In this document: positions 45,263-61,400 of the stretch, piece after piece
Layout: every line of letters begins with the position of its first letter
Numbering within the stretch: position 1 is the first letter of the stretch
Assembly (NCBI GenBank): GCA_007026445.1
Contig: VDMD01000002.1
Coordinates: 2,108,001-2,172,000 of the forward strand
Reading direction: 5' to 3'
Length of the DNA stretch: 64,000 bases
Origin: Schizophyllum amplum
Taxonomy: Eukaryota; Basidiomycota; Agaricomycetes; Agaricales; Schizophyllaceae
Notes under the pieces: generated by a model
What the model saw: the letters and a program-made list of their open reading frames with translations, nothing else
What the model was told of the DNA's origin: nothing
Databases searched by the model: none
Made by a program: the position numbers and the translations under genes

Positions 45263-46763
45263 CTACCTCACTGCAATGTCAGCGTCAGGACCGGGAGCGA
45301 CATATACATGGCTTGCAAGGATCTCCGCAGGTTCGTCGTCCGCAATAGCAGCACCCGCGTTTCCCATCCATACCCTGTCCGGCCTCGCCTTCATCCACGC
45401 CACGTAGATATTCCTCACAGACGCAATCGATGCCCACTCGTACAGCGACCATCCAGGGAAGTCGTGTTGGAGCGTCTCTTCCTGTATCGGGCGGTCGCCA
45501 TACAGCGCGTACAGCTTCTTGCCCGCGTCGACGATGGCAAAGTGGTAGGGCACGTGGAGGGAGACGGGCGCCAGGGTTTTGAAGGGGTAGTAGTGCTGCG
45601 TGACCAACTCGACGGTCCAGTGCGCGGGATAGGCTTCATTCCGTCTGACCGAGTCGCAGTGTTGCATTCCACGAGATGCGAGGAATCTGTAGTCGAAGAA
45701 TTCCTTGTTCGCATAGAACTAGAAGAACGTTCATGAGTATTGACCTCAAAGCAACAGCAATCAGAGAATAGCCGCTCACCTCGCGCGGGTCACGGCGCTC
45801 ATTGGGGAGCTCTGCGGGCAGTTCCCATCTCGGCGATGTTCCCACATAGGACTCGTGCATCTCAGAAAGAATGGAGGTGTCTATTGGGAGCCAAAACCAT
45901 CCGCGGTATTCACCGTGCTTGGTACGGTGAGTATACCAGCGAACCAATTCGCAACTGACTACCACCGGCAGGCTTTTAGCACAATGTACCAGGTTTGATA
46001 TTTCTGTACGCACGGGGATGTATATTCTGCTGCATTTCAGGATCCAGCGACGAACGCGCCATGTCCCAGCTCCATTCTAGTCGGGCCACCTATTGTGTAT
46101 ATCAGCCAGCAGTTGATTCTGGGAGTATAACGAACAACAATATATACGAGCGGGTGTTCATGTGTATGTGCTGGTGTTTATGTGGGTGTGTGCTGGAATT
46201 TACGCATGTGTGCTGGCAGCCATGGGGTACGGGATGCTTACCTCGCGGGGTGGCGTATCAACATCCACGACATAAAGTTCCTCGATGGTAGTCATTTGCT
46301 CAGTAGCATGAGTTACGACGCATACAGCATCCTCGGCGGAGTTGGGAGGCTGATGCGTGGTGCTCGGAGCGGCAGATGCAATGCTGGGAGCGACAGAGGA
46401 CTGAGGAGGAGTGTCGGATGCCTGCAGCGCGGCGACAGCAAGAGAAGCGACGATGGACTCTTCGTCAACACGCTGCTGCGCAGTCTGCAGCGACGAAGAG
46501 GTCCTCCTGCGTTTTGCAGGCGACTGAGCGGAGTAGATAGTTGGTCGTCTCGCGAGCGAGGAGGACGATCGACTGGGGGAAGGCGCCGCGTTGGGAGAGT
46601 TCGGCTGAGGCGGAGAGACTGTGCGGGTGGCGACCTGAGGCGGCGCATCACGGGCCTCCAGTGGTGCATTTGGTGAGCGATCATCTTCAAAGTTGTCGAT
46701 TTCCATCTCGGTGCTGCGTAATGATTCTGCGCTTGCGATGGCTGGCGTAGACGTGCTGTCCAT
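45263..46763 (-). CDS. Protein of unknown function, two-part gene model
   Basis: ATG 46763 opens MDSTSTPAIASAESLRSTEM, a Ser/Pro-rich disordered N-terminal exon with SPAKRRRTSSS (possible nuclear signal) that runs to TIEELYVVDVDTPPRE near a donor at 46245. The C-terminal exons read HGEYRGWFWLPIDTSILSEM and RWELPAELPNERRDPRE, spliced to FYANKEFFDYRFLASRGMQH, then WTVELVTQHYYPFKTLAPVS, LYALYGDRPIQEETLQHDFP and IYVAWMKARPDRVWMGNA. The globular half is rich in aromatic residues and reads as a folded domain I do not recognise. Joining exons between 45960 and 46240 is unresolved, so it could be two genes. Confidence 0.6.
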
Positions 46764-47221
46764 TTGTTGTTGCTGTCTTGAATGTGGGCCGACGCGTAGG
46801 AAATCAGTGATGGTGGTCGATGTTGAAGTCGGGGTAGGCGGGGTCAGGACAAATGAACCTCAGTGTGGCTGTGCTTCAGTCACATCACGGGGCTTCCCTT
46901 TGTTCTTTCCGGGGACAAGATCCAAATCAAACGAGCGCAGTCTCCAGAGCAAGCGGTCTTCCATCTCGAGTGGCACCTGGATAGCAAAACAGTTGGTACA
47001 TAGCAGGTATAGTAGTACACGTAGCAAGTGTGGGCGTGAATAGAGCGTCACAGATCGTAAGCAGAAACAGTGGTAAGTACTCATGCGAGTGTCCATATGA
47101 AGCATCCGTGGAAGGCTCTGGTAGCCTTCCATCGCGTCGTCAGTGTATGCATGCAGTGTTGTTGACGCCTTTGTTGCTAACCATCCGTCGTCGTGTCTCA
47201 CCTAATGGAACGGTCGACTGG
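46764..47221. other. Intergenic between formin and the unknown gene
   Basis: About 460 bases. A minus-strand frame here ends VPLEMEDRLLWRLRSFDLDL and so on at 46860, but it has no ATG and no clear splice partner. Otherwise nothing seen. Confidence 0.35.
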
Positions 47222-50200
47222 TCAGTCAAACATCCGACTCTGGGGCCTCCCAGGCGGCGCCCCGTCCAAAAAGATTTTGCTGAGTGGTCGCGCAGGGCGC
47301 GCCCTACGTTTGCCTTCCCGCATGCTGCGGATCGCCTGGTCGAGATCGCCCCGACCGACGGATTTGCCCGCCGCGTAGCCCTGCGAACTGGGCGGCGAGA
47401 GCATGCCGCCGTCCTTCTGCTCCCCTATGGCATTCCGGTTCGCATCTCCTCTGACGGTCTGTGGGAGAGAGGGTATTGAGCCTTGAGCGGGCGCACGCAG
47501 AATATAGCAGCATTACTCACCGCTTCGGATGTTGATTCCTCTGGCTCTTGTATGGTAACCTTCGGCCTCGTTGCTTCCATCTTGACCTGCGCTTCGTGTA
47601 CTTCCAGGCCGCATTTCTGAATTTTCGTGGTTAACGGGATTTGTTTCTGACATGCAAGGCCCTCTCGTACTACAAGAGATTTTTCTCACCTGCAGTGACG
47701 TCGAAAACGACGATATCAACCCGAAGAAATCTTCTGGCTTCCGTGCCTCCGCAGTGTCGGTTTGCTCGCCATAGTATGCCAGCAGCGCCTTCATCTGCCC
47801 GTCCAGAAGCTGGCCCATATTCTTCAGCGCCTCCACGCTCGGGCTGACCTTGGCAACGAAGGGCTAAAAGACAAAACCTGTGAGCATTTACTAGACTTTG
47901 CCAAACATTCATCGCAGCTAACCTGCATCACCAACACAAACCTATCTTCCCCGTCTCCTTTCCCTCTTGCCTGCGCATACCTCACTTCCTCCCTCACCCT
48001 CTCCAGCCCGCCCAACAGCTGGTTTACTGCCTGCGTTATGGTCTGAACGGAGACGCGTGCCGCGGGCTCCAAGTGCGGTAGCTCCTCGATGAAGTTGATC
48101 AGGGCAGGGTCGCTGCGCATCAGCACCTTCGCCAAGTAATGGAGGAGTGTAGGACATTCGGCGCCGCCCTTGACTGTCTTGGTCTCCTTGAGCTGCACAG
48201 AAGTTAGTGTTTATGACAGGCGTGATGAAAGAAAGCGACTTGAAAATGACAGGTCACAGATAGGGAGACAGACGGGCGCGTAGTGCGTGGAGGAAGCTGC
48301 AAACGCACCTTGCTCAGCCCCTCCAACTGGAACCCACGGGCTCCTCCCCGGAACGTGGACCCGTTCAGCACGTTCCCAATGGCCAGCACCGCTTGCAGGA
48401 CCTGCTTGAATTTCTTCGATCCTTTCAATTCGGTGCACGCGTTGCGTAGGATCGCGAGCTCAGGACGGATTTCCTCAATGTCAAGATCGAGTTTGCGGCG
48501 GTATAGCATGCACTCCAAGCGCTCTGGGAGGCGCGGAATGTCCATGATCTGCAGTTGCGGTGCGATGGTCAATGCTATGTCGCGGATACTGAAGTGTACC
48601 ATGGGACAATCGGCGAGGCAAAATATCTACACGAACCTGACAGAAATACTGATCCGCTTTTGCCAGCTTGGACGTGTCGCCGCCAAAGTCCTTGATGCGG
48701 TTCATCTAATATGCGGTTAGTCGAAGACTCGAAAGGTAACATAGATAAGACACGTACCTCTTCCGCCGTCGGTAGCTGCTTGCCAATCGCCTTCAGATCA
48801 TCGACAGACAGGACGTCGCTCATGCCCAGCAACGCCCTCCGAATGCCGGGCAGGTCTAGCTTAATTCGTGACAACATGATCGCTGGAAACATTTATTCGT
48901 CAGCACGACAATGCCACCATCTCCCCTTTGTGCGATAGCTCACCGATATTATTTGCCCGCGTGATGTCCAACAAGGTCGTCACACTCTGCTTCCGTGTCG
49001 GACTTGTCACCAACGCGCTTGCCGACGTCGCTGACGCGCTCTCGATAGAGAAGGTGGATACTAGGTCGTTCATGTCCAGCTGGACGCCACTGGCGCCATC
49101 GCCAAGATCTCCCCACACCGTCGACGACACAGCGAATGCGGGTAACTTATCCCAGTAAAATTGGCGCGTCTTCACCTTCGGCGCGGCGGGTTTGGTGAAG
49201 CGAGGCGCGCGGAAGGCGGAAGGCGGCGGTGGCGGACCGGGTGGAGGTGGCGGGGGCGGCGGAGCGCCGTTGGGGCCAGGCGGAGGCGGAGGCGGGGGAG
49301 GTGGGGGAGGTGGGGGAGGAGCGCCTGCACTAGAGGGAGCCATAGGCGGAGGAGGCGGAGGCGGTGGTGGAGGCGGTGGTGGAGGAGGCGTACCCGCTTG
49401 CGACGGCGAAAGCGGTGCAGGTGGAGGAGGAGGAGGAGGTGGTGGTGGCGGTGGCGGTGGCGGTGGTGGCGGTGGAGACATGCCCTCACCCTCTGAAGTC
49501 GGCATAGTTGATAAAGGCCTCGGCGGAGGAGGCGGTGGTGGTGGCCGCGGCGGCTCAGTCACACTTTCTCTTCTCGACAGCGGCGACGGCGGGAGGCTCG
49601 CGCGCTTCCCCCTGCCCGGTGGGGGCGGTGGGGGCGGTGCCGAGCGTTTGAACTCCTGCTCCGTCTTGGGCTTCGCTTCCAGCTTTGCCGTCAAGTCTTC
49701 GACCTTGAGCTTAAGCTCCTCGATTTCCATGATCATGGCCGACACCTGCTCATCTTTCTGCTGCAGGCTTTGTATGGTTCGACTGGCCATGGCCTCAGCG
49801 TCGAGCTCGGCCGCACGCGACTCCTCGCGGGACTCCTCACGCGAGATGAAGCGGGTGTAGACGGATTCCATGGCGCGCTTGAGATAAATGATCTCTTTGT
49901 CCTTGATGGACATGGTCGACTCCATCTCGGTGCCCTGCACATGGTTTAGTTGAGGCAAGGTGCCCGCGATGGAGGTATAGCGACTGACTTTGACTTTCAG
50001 CCGGGCGATCTCGTCGTTAAGGACGTTCCATTTGAGCCTGTCCCGTTCTCGTTTCGCGCGCTCGTCCTAGCGTACGTTAGTGACACATCGAAGAACCCTG
50101 CAGAACGCTGTCTTACCGCATCTCGTCCCTCGCTAGGGTTCTGAGCCTTATACTTCTCAAGGTCGCCCTTCAATTGCAGCACCTCCTTCTCCTTCTGAAC

Positions 50201-53200
50201 AAGGCGCTGAACGATGCCATTGAAGTTCTAGGAGTCATATCGTCAGTCCGACTGCATCTCCCCACGAAGAAGTGCTAGCTGACCTCCCCACCCTTGCCCG
50301 CAACCTTGCCCTGCGGCAGCCCGATACTGAGCGGAAGCGACTTCAGCGTGTTCACCTCGGCAATCTTGCTGCTGATCTCCTTCTTCAGCTCCGTCCGCTC
50401 GTCGTTCAACTCTTCCACCTTCGCACGTAAGGCTTCGAGTTCCTGCTCGACAAAGTCGCCGGCGCTCTCCGATGCGGCGCGGACCTCGATCTCCTGGCCT
50501 GTGATATGCTGCACGGACGCCGCAAAGCGCTTCATGAAGACATGCCATGAGTCGTCGAAATTGTCCAGAAGAACCGCCTGCTCGACGAATTTGTCCAGAA
50601 TGGTCAACAAGTCCGACTTGAGTTGCCTGAGATGTGCAAGTTGGTCAAGGTCTTATAGGAGATAGACAGACGGCACTCACAAACCGATGTCTTTCTGTAA
50701 GATCTGACCATAGTGGCTGAGGATCTCGACCATCATGGGATACAATTCTCCGTGTTGTTTTGCGAGGCGGACAATGTCCTCCAGAGCAACCTCAGCATCT
50801 GAGCGTATGCGTTCGGATGGCTGTCCCGACTGGATTAGGGCACGCGCGCGATCCCGCATATCCTCCTCGTCCTCAAACTTCTCCTCAGTATACACATCGA
50901 GTTGCGTGAGAAGCCGATCAGGCGGCTTGACATATCTCAATGCCTACATAGAGCGTCAGAGAATGTGTAAAAGTCCACAGGCGCCCATCCAACGCACCAC
51001 TATGACTTCGTTAAGTCCCCGTCGACCAAACTCGTCGCGTAGCATGACTCGTTCCTCGAGTGATTCCGGACAATTCGTTATGGCGTTGATGAGGGCCATA
51101 GACGCCGTGCGCGCCTCCCAGACGCCTTCCTCATCTGTACTGAACGAGGCTTCAGAGGCGTTGTCGTCGTCCAACATGTCCGCTACGCGCAAGGAGGCGA
51201 TGAGATTCTCAAATCGGAACTGCTCGTCATATGCGACCCTGAAGTCCGACAGAGCTGCCAGAACAGCTTTATGGCCTTCGGTGAGGGAAAGTACGCAAAT
51301 GGCGGCAAGCAGTTCCGATGACAGCGTCCGGAGCTTGGGCGAGGAGGAATGCAATGAGTACGCGATATGCGTGATGATAGTAGAAGAGGCAAGGACTTGA
51401 CTAAATCCGGGCTATGCTTTGATGGTTAGCTGATTCTGGGAATCACAAAAATGGTCGCACCTCCGTGTTCAAAAGCACACGCAAGCATTTCACCACTTCG
51501 AGGAGGTTCGTCGTCTCGACTTCGGTCAATGTCTTCCTCTTGCCGCCCTTACCCACCAGCCCCGATAGTAAAGTGCCAAGCACCTCCAACCCCTTCTCCT
51601 CCCCTACGAATTCCTCTATCCAGATCAGCTTGGCCGTCGATAGGTGGACCCGAAGCGAGATGAGGAGCTTAACCAGCTGCTTGTCCGCCGCGCGTGCATA
51701 TCGCAGGCCATCCACGTACGATTTGGGCGTTTTCTCCGTCGAAGAGCTCCGGTCGCTAACGGTACCCATCTTGTCTCCGCCGGAGGAAGTCCACCAGCTG
51801 CTCCAGAGGCCACCGGTGGTCTGAGGCTGCAAAGGGGCAGGGTCATCGGCGACTGTCTCCTTCGAATCGCTCTCCGGAGAGACAGCCGGATCAGAGGCCG
51901 TTGTTGACCAACCGCTAAGGGAGAATCGCTTCATGAGTGCGTCTCCGGTGAGCTGCGGGACCAGCCGCGGTAGAAGGGCGCCTCCGCTTGAAGGACCATA
52001 GGACTGAGCGTAGCTGGATCGACGGGGGGACTGGCTAGGGGGAGTCTTAGGCGAGCTTGCTTTAAATTGCTTGTTCTGTGCGAGAAGGTATTGTTTCCTA
52101 TCGAGAGGCATATCCTTCATCGCCGTTCGCTTGTCTCCTTTGAGACCCATATCGTCCTTCTAGGAGTCAGCCTGGGGCATCACAAGATGTTCAAGAGCAC
52201 TGACCAGCATAGCATCAAATTCTCTCTCACTGTACTCGCCGGGGGTGTCCGTATCATCGGAGCCTTGCCTTTCTTTGGTTGGCATCCCTCCACCCGTAAG
52301 GTGGGCAACAAGCTTTGGTTCGCTGACAATGCTTTTGCGCTTCTCAGGGGTGCTTGGCCCTGCATAGATAGCGCTGCCACGGTTTCCAGGTGCTGGTGTT
52401 GACGACTCGCCCAACCATCCTCCAAACAAGGTTGACAGGCGATTACTTGAAAAAGTGCCTTTGGTATCCGCCCCTCCGCTTCCTTTAGCAGTATCAGCAC
52501 CGTCACTTATCTTGGCTGTGCCCTCTCCCTCTCCATCCTCCTCTTCGTTCTCGTCCTCAGACTCTTGAAGCGCGGCTAGGCGCCGGATAGTCGCCTGAGA
52601 CGGCTCGAAGGAAGCGTGAGACGCGGAGCGCGACTTGGACCTCCGAAACCATTCGTCGGGTATGCAGAAGCGGAAGCATCGCGTTGCATTCTCGGAGAAC
52701 GGGTTGACGCAGAAGGGCTGGCTGGTCAGGCTATACACCAGCGATGATGCTGGGAGCCTCGTCGACTCTGCTGACTGTCAGATCACAAAGTAGCAGGGGA
52801 ATGAATAGATGCACCCACTCTCCATGTCCGCGTCGGACCACACCTCTTCAAGGACATACTCCAGGGTTCCAGCACCTGGGATCGGTAGCGACCTTGGCAA
52901 TCCAAGTTGCTCGAGAACAAGGTCGATCAGTTCGCTAACGAGCGTGCTGGTGTGTATGAATAGTTTGTATCGAAACCCATCGTGGATCTCTGGAACGCGA
53001 AGGAAGGACGCAGTGATGGACAGGCGGGGATTGAGCGAGACGAGGCGGAGGACAGGATTATGCAAGTGAGACGTCAGGGGAAATGACGAGAACTGGCGGA
53101 GGGGTGACCGCTCCGGTAGCGCGTTCACAAGAGGCGCTACTCTCGTCGACGCATCGACGAGCCCTGCAAAGTCATCAATGCCATACCCCGCACAGCGGGA

Positions 53201-53448
53201 GGTTGTCACGCACCGTCCCCCAGCGCCTCCAGCTCTTCCTCCTCCCACTGTCTTCCGCTGTGCTCGACCCGCACAGTCTGGAGCGCCCAGCCGTCGTCCT
53301 GGGCCTCTCCCAGAGCTTCGGAAGTCACGTCCGGGTTCGCGACCAGAACATCCGTGACATCTTGGGCAGTGCCGTCTTGCGCGACCTCAGCGAAGTGAAG
53401 AGCGCCATTCGTAAGTATCACAGGGACCACCAGAGGAGGGTCAGGCAT
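47222..53448 (-). CDS. Formin (FH1-FH2), Bni1/SepA/Cdc12-type
   Basis: Actin nucleator and barbed-end elongator working under Rho GTPases in polarity and septation. ATG 53448 begins MPDPPLVVPVILTNGALHFA. The GBD/FH3 region spans many exons, including LKGDKRTAMKDMPLDRKQYL, LVKLLISLRVHLSTAKLIWI and LRVLLNTE. A long coiled coil (ELEALRAKVEELNDERTELK; ESTMSIKDKEIIYLKRAMES) leads to a proline-rich FH1 tract (about 49200-49650). FH2 begins PKVKTRQFYWDKLPAFAVSS and continues LLDITRANNI, MLSRIKLDLPGIRRALLGMS, FFQLEGLSKVR-like blocks and LLHYLAKVLMRSDPALINFI. The tail DLDQAIRSMREGKRRARPAR fits an autoinhibitory basic end; stop at 47222. Confidence 0.93.
49200..49660 (-). repeat. Polyproline-coding triplet repeat (FH1 region)
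   Basis: Runs of GGC/GGT/GGA triplets on the plus strand encode long proline blocks on the minus strand, broken by short spacers such as APSSAGA and SPSQAGT. These blocks are profilin-actin binding sites. Triplet arrays of this kind are prone to length change. Confidence 0.85.
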
Positions 53449-53852
53449 CAAGAAGGCGTGAGGAAGCAGTGTTGCTATAGAATAATCGTGTCGTGAAGTT
53501 CGTATGCGCTTGAGCGCCGTGACTTTGTACTGGGAGGTAGGATGATCTTGCGATGCTGAGATCCAAGAAGTGGCGGGTGGAGTTCCTAGGACCCTCCGCA
53601 GGGATCAGAGGTGAGAGGTAATCCCAGGCAATGGTCGGACGCGTTGGGCGCTTCCGGAGGCGGACAGTCCCAAATACGGCAAACAATGCCGGTTAGCACC
53701 ACGTGGGTGGTCGCTCAGCGCTGACATGAACAGCGGGATGCAGGTCGGGAGTCTATATCGACTCGAAGGCAAAGAGTACATATGCTACCAGTCATCAAAA
53801 CATGCAAAGCGATACAACAACCCAGAGAGAATAACAAGAAAGCCAAACATAT
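53449..53852. other. Intergenic between formin and MCM6
   Basis: About 400 bases: formin promoter and MCM6 3' untranslated region. No distinctive element was seen. Confidence 0.4.
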
Positions 53853-57085
<3,233 letters not shown>

Positions 57086-57226
57086 GGCGGTAGTGAACGC
57101 GTTGTTGGACGCGAGGGAGCAAGGCAGAAATGCACGCTAATTGGCCGCTTGAGGGCTGGTCATATCGCGTTACACGCGGCCCGGACGGCGCTAGCCACTC
57201 AATCCACGTTCTCTCTTCCCACAACC
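57086..57226. promoter_or_regulatory. Compact divergent promoter of MCM6 and the tyrosine phosphatase gene
   Basis: Only 141 bases lie between the start codons. ACGCG occurs at about 57170-57176 (TTACACGCGG) and GAACGCGTT next to the MCM6 ATG. ACGCGT/ACGCG is the MluI-cell-cycle-box core known from yeasts at replication genes; its use here is inference. Confidence 0.45.
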
Positions 57227-58328
57227 ATGTCTGACACGCTGCAACCGCTGGACCCGCAGGAAGTCGCAGAGACGCTCTCCAAGCCTCCCTTCGTTCAGGT
57301 CTCGGGCGTGATAAACATTCGCGATCTCGGCGACCTGCCATCTGCATCGTTCGCTCCCCAACGCACGAAACCGCATTACATGTACCGCTCAGCAGAGCTC
57401 TCGGGCATCTCAGACGAAGGTCGACTCCTTTTACTCTCCCCGCGTGCTTTCGTAATGTTCATGTCAAGGGAAGGCCCAGCTGAAAGCCCTGGGAGTGACC
57501 ACCGTCTTCGATCTCCGGTCTGACACCGAGATGGACAAGTACAATACTCCGGTTCCGAACATTGAGGGGATCGAGATCGTGAGGGCACCTGTGTTCGAGA
57601 AGGAGGACTACAGTCCAGAGATGATGGCGAAGTGAGTACGTCGCGTTCTCCCCATCATCGAACGGGCGCCTAATCCAGGCATCGTCTGCAGACGCTTTCG
57701 GCTCTACGCCAGTGGGAAGACTGAGGTATCTTAAGCGCTGACCCTTCACAACTTGTCGTTGACTTGCATCTACGCCAGGCGTTTATGGAGCTTTACACTC
57801 AGATTCTCGACAACGCAGCCTCGTCATTTGGCGCCGTCTTCCGCCACGTACGCGACCGACCATCGGATGGCTTCCTTTTCCACTGCACCGCTGGCAAGGA
57901 CAGAACAGGTATCCTTGCAGCGTTGCTGCTCCAAGTAAGTCCTTTCTGCCTGACCGGTCCTATACGTGATTAATCCCGCCACAGCTCGCCGGTGTGGATG
58001 CGGAAACAATCGCAAGGGATTACGCCCTTACTCGTATCGGACGGGAGCCTGCTAGAGAGGTAATTATGCAGCGCCTGTCCAAAGAAGTGCTGTTCGCCTC
58101 GAATAAAGAGATGGCACTCAACATGCTCTCTTGCCGGTGGGTGATTGGACCTCTCGCTCGACTCAATGCTGATGAAATTCTGACAGATCAGACATCATAC
58201 CACCTTTTCTGAAGCTACTGGACCAGAAATATGGAGGCGTAGAGGCATACCTAAAGAACTACATCGGTCTCACAGACGACGATATAATTATCATACGGCG
58301 GCACGTCCTCACAGAGCCACCCCCATAG
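57227..58328 (+). CDS. Tyrosine/dual-specificity phosphatase (IphP-like)
   Basis: Cysteine-based phosphatase of the tyrosine-phosphatase superfamily found in fungi and bacteria. ATG 57227 opens MSDTLQPLDPQEVAETLSKP, then GVINIRDLGDLPSASFAPQ and YMYRSAELSGISDEG. The next exons read LGVTTVFDLRSDTEMDKY and AFMELYTQILDNAASSFGAV, then the P-loop FLFHCTAGKDRTGILAALLL with catalytic Cys and Arg (HCxxGKDRTG). A later exon gives LAGVDAETIARDYALTRIGR, and the last one KLLDQKYGGVEAYLKNYIGL, ending TEPPP with TAG at 58326-58328. Substrate unknown; phosphoinositide phosphatases share this loop. About six exons. Confidence 0.88.
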
Positions 58329-58498
58329 CCCGTAGTCCCTGGTAGTATCACGACGAGAGCATATTCAAAGCATCGTTAATCTGCATGCATCATGACAAAA
58401 TGATTGGAAGGCGACATAAAGAGTACACTGCGCGATGAGAACCTAGCCAGATAAAGAATCCATGCAAAGAAAAGTATCGTGTCAAACGTGCACGCCCC

Positions 58499-61400
58499 TC
58501 ATTTCCTCCCCAGCCCCAACGGCCGTTTCACCTTCGCGGCCTGCGCCAAAGCCGCCGCACCCGTCGGTGCCGCTGGCGCCGCCTGCGACGAAGACATCAC
58601 GCTGGACAGGAGCCCCGTCTGCCCCCTCGACCGCGGGTTCAGCGGCGACAGCACCCCAGAGCCCCTCTGCTGCGTCGCCGGCGGGCTCGCCTGCGGATTA
58701 GCCGCCGGCGCCTCCGGCGTCCCCGTAACCTTCCGCCGCATCGGTGGCCGGCTCATCGTCGATGGTCTTGACGCGCCGCTGCTGCCACTGGTCGCCGATG
58801 GATCCCCATACCGCTCCGCCTCCAGGAAGCTCGTAAAGGGCGACCCCTCCGAGCCGAGCGCCTGCCGCCGTGCCTTCTCGTGCTTGCCCTGCACAGTACG
58901 GAAATGCTGCAGCAGCTCCTGCCATCGGATTTCCTCCCGGTCGCGGGTCACCTTCGAGCGCGTTGCGATCCCGACGGGGCTGGAGAAGTTCACAGAGCAG
59001 GGTGCGTGATAGCAGGGCACAGGGTAAAGAAGAATAAAGAGAAGCAGAGAAGCAAGTGTCTGTCAGTTTGTTGATCATGCAGCTCGCGCGGCAGAGACAT
59101 ACGATTTTGGCGCAATGTGCAGGAAGCCGGCCGAGTTGACCGCATTCAATCTATTGCGCAGGGAGACGAACGCGGTGCTCTGCGGGAGCAGCATAAGCAG
59201 CCCGTAGAGGCACTTGAACAGATGGGGATAGCGCTCGGGCTCCAGAAGCTGCAGTCGGATGTCTGCCGCCAATGATCAGTCAGTCACTAGTCACGGTTCG
59301 AAGAACCAAGGTGGAAGAAAGGGTCGTGGACATACAGGTGAACACGGGCGACTCGATGAGCTGAACCAGCTTGTCGATTTGCACAAGCATCGGCACGGTG
59401 ATTTCCAGATCCGCGCTGTAAGTAAGTGGCAAGGTTAGCTCGTCAGCCACGACGCGGAGATGAAGTACTGACAATATATATAGCAAGTTGGAGGCGTGCT
59501 CGTACGCCTGCGCGAGGAGACATAAGGAGAATACGGACACGGCATTGTGGCACCATGAACGGTAGAGGGTGGTAAACAGCGCCTGCCCATCTTGCTGTGA
59601 AAGGGATAAGCCACGGAAACACTGCATTTCCATGGGAATGTTACTGACCCTTGTCTCCAGACTCTTTAGCCTCTTGCGGAAGTCTGTTAGCTCGGGCGAG
59701 GTGATGAGTATCATGTTGAGGTTCTGAACGATGACGCTAGCAAATTCCAGGTCCTAGGGCAAAAGCTCGTCACACTCGTCTCGAAAGGTTCAGCGAAAGG
59801 CTTACATCCTCCTTCTCCAGGATCTCGGCAAATGTCCGATATATCCGGTCGGGATTGAGGTTGAGACAAAGTTGTCGAATGATGAGGCTACCGCGCGTCT
59901 CCAGCAATTTTCTGTCCGTGCTGAATAATTCAAGAAGGTTCATCATAAAAGCCTTGAAGTAGGTCTCCTCCGAGCTCGAAGAGATCTGCGCCAACAATTG
60001 CAAATCGTGCTTGATAACCTGATCTCCCTGTTAATCATAGCGGACCAAACGGAGCATACGTCCCTGCCTCACCTCGTCTGAGCTATCCGAAAGCGTCTTC
60101 AATAGCGCCGGGAACGTTCCGTCGTCCATCGCCAAGATCTAGCGGCATGACGCAGTGATGAGCATACACAGCCCATTCTCCCAACAAACAAAAGAACAAA
60201 CAAACCTTCTTGGGCGCCTTCTGATGCAGCATAATCAACCACTTCAGCGCCGCGACCCGCGTCTCCTCGAACTCGCTCAAGAACTGCACCGTCAGCTCCG
60301 TCACCGTGCCCTGGTAGTCAAAGTAGTCAGGCTCTTCCGCCGCAAAGGTGACCTGTGACGGCGCATGCGTGCTCTTTAAGCTGACTGGCGAATGCGGCCG
60401 GCTGGGCGCAGAGGGGGCTCCGGACGCCGCCCCGTTGGCGGGCTCGCCGGTGGGGAAGGGGCGAGAAGCAAGGGCGCCCGCCATGTTGGTCATCGAGATG
60501 TCCGCCCCGCTTCCACGGGACCGCGGAAGGGGGATGTTAGCGGCGACAGGTGTGGGCGGCTGGGGAGGATCGGTCGGCGGCTCGGGGGAGGATACGTCGC
60601 GTGAGGCGCCGTCCCGATTGAGCGTTGACTGCTTCGATGTGGTTGCTGTCGGGGAGGGAGATGCGGGATTGCGGCCAGTAGGGCGAGGGGCTGGGGTTGA
60701 TGGAGAAGGGAGCTCCTGGACGACCTCCATGAGCAGTTTGTTCAAACGCTGGGCTTGGGACTGAATTCCAGGAGCATGGTGTGCGAGATTGGGTAGAACG
60801 GCTGGGACTAGGCGTGGTGTGAATGGCAGCATGACCTCCGCTGCAAACGTCAAGAACTCGGCAAGCCAGCGAAGAGCAGTGGATTGTTGTATCTCATCAT
60901 CTGTTGTTGATGTCAGCAATTGGGGGTGCAGACATACCAACAGACTTACGTTCTCCATCCAGTTGGTTCAAGAGGATGTCAACGATTGCTGAATAATCAA
61001 TCTTCACGCCCTGACCCGGCACCCAAGCTGACGCCTTTGTAAGTAGTTACAGCCTGCGTTCAGGGATCTCGCACCTCCGGTGTCCCTCTCGTCCTCAAAA
61101 TGTGCAGGAGAGTCGGTGTCGCGAGGCGTTGACTGGTCGTCATTGTCAAGCAGGAATGCCCCGCGATCCTGCTGCGAAGGTGTGCTCGAACGCGCTTCGA
61201 CGGGCGACTCGGGGAAGGCATCCGTGATATCATAACGCCGAATGGATTCGGCCGGTTCGCTACCATGTCTCTTGGACTGCTCCTCCGTCCTGTGCCGCTC
61301 CTCCGTCCTGTGCCGAACATTGCTAACATCCTGGATCTCGCGCAGAAAATCGGCAAGTAGAATCTCTGTAGTCACCCTCACATCCTCTGTCGGGTCAGAC

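Noticed and set aside
46860..47201. Minus-strand frame ending VPLEMEDRLLWRLRSFDLD... between formin and the unknown gene
   Set aside because: Starts only at GTG, has no clear splice partner and no domain; too weak to call.
49192..49860. Gly-rich 222-codon plus-strand frame
   Set aside because: It is the complement of the formin FH1 polyproline tract, not a glycine-rich protein.
60348..60764. Gly/Arg-rich plus-strand frame
   Set aside because: Complement of the disordered insert of Vac14.
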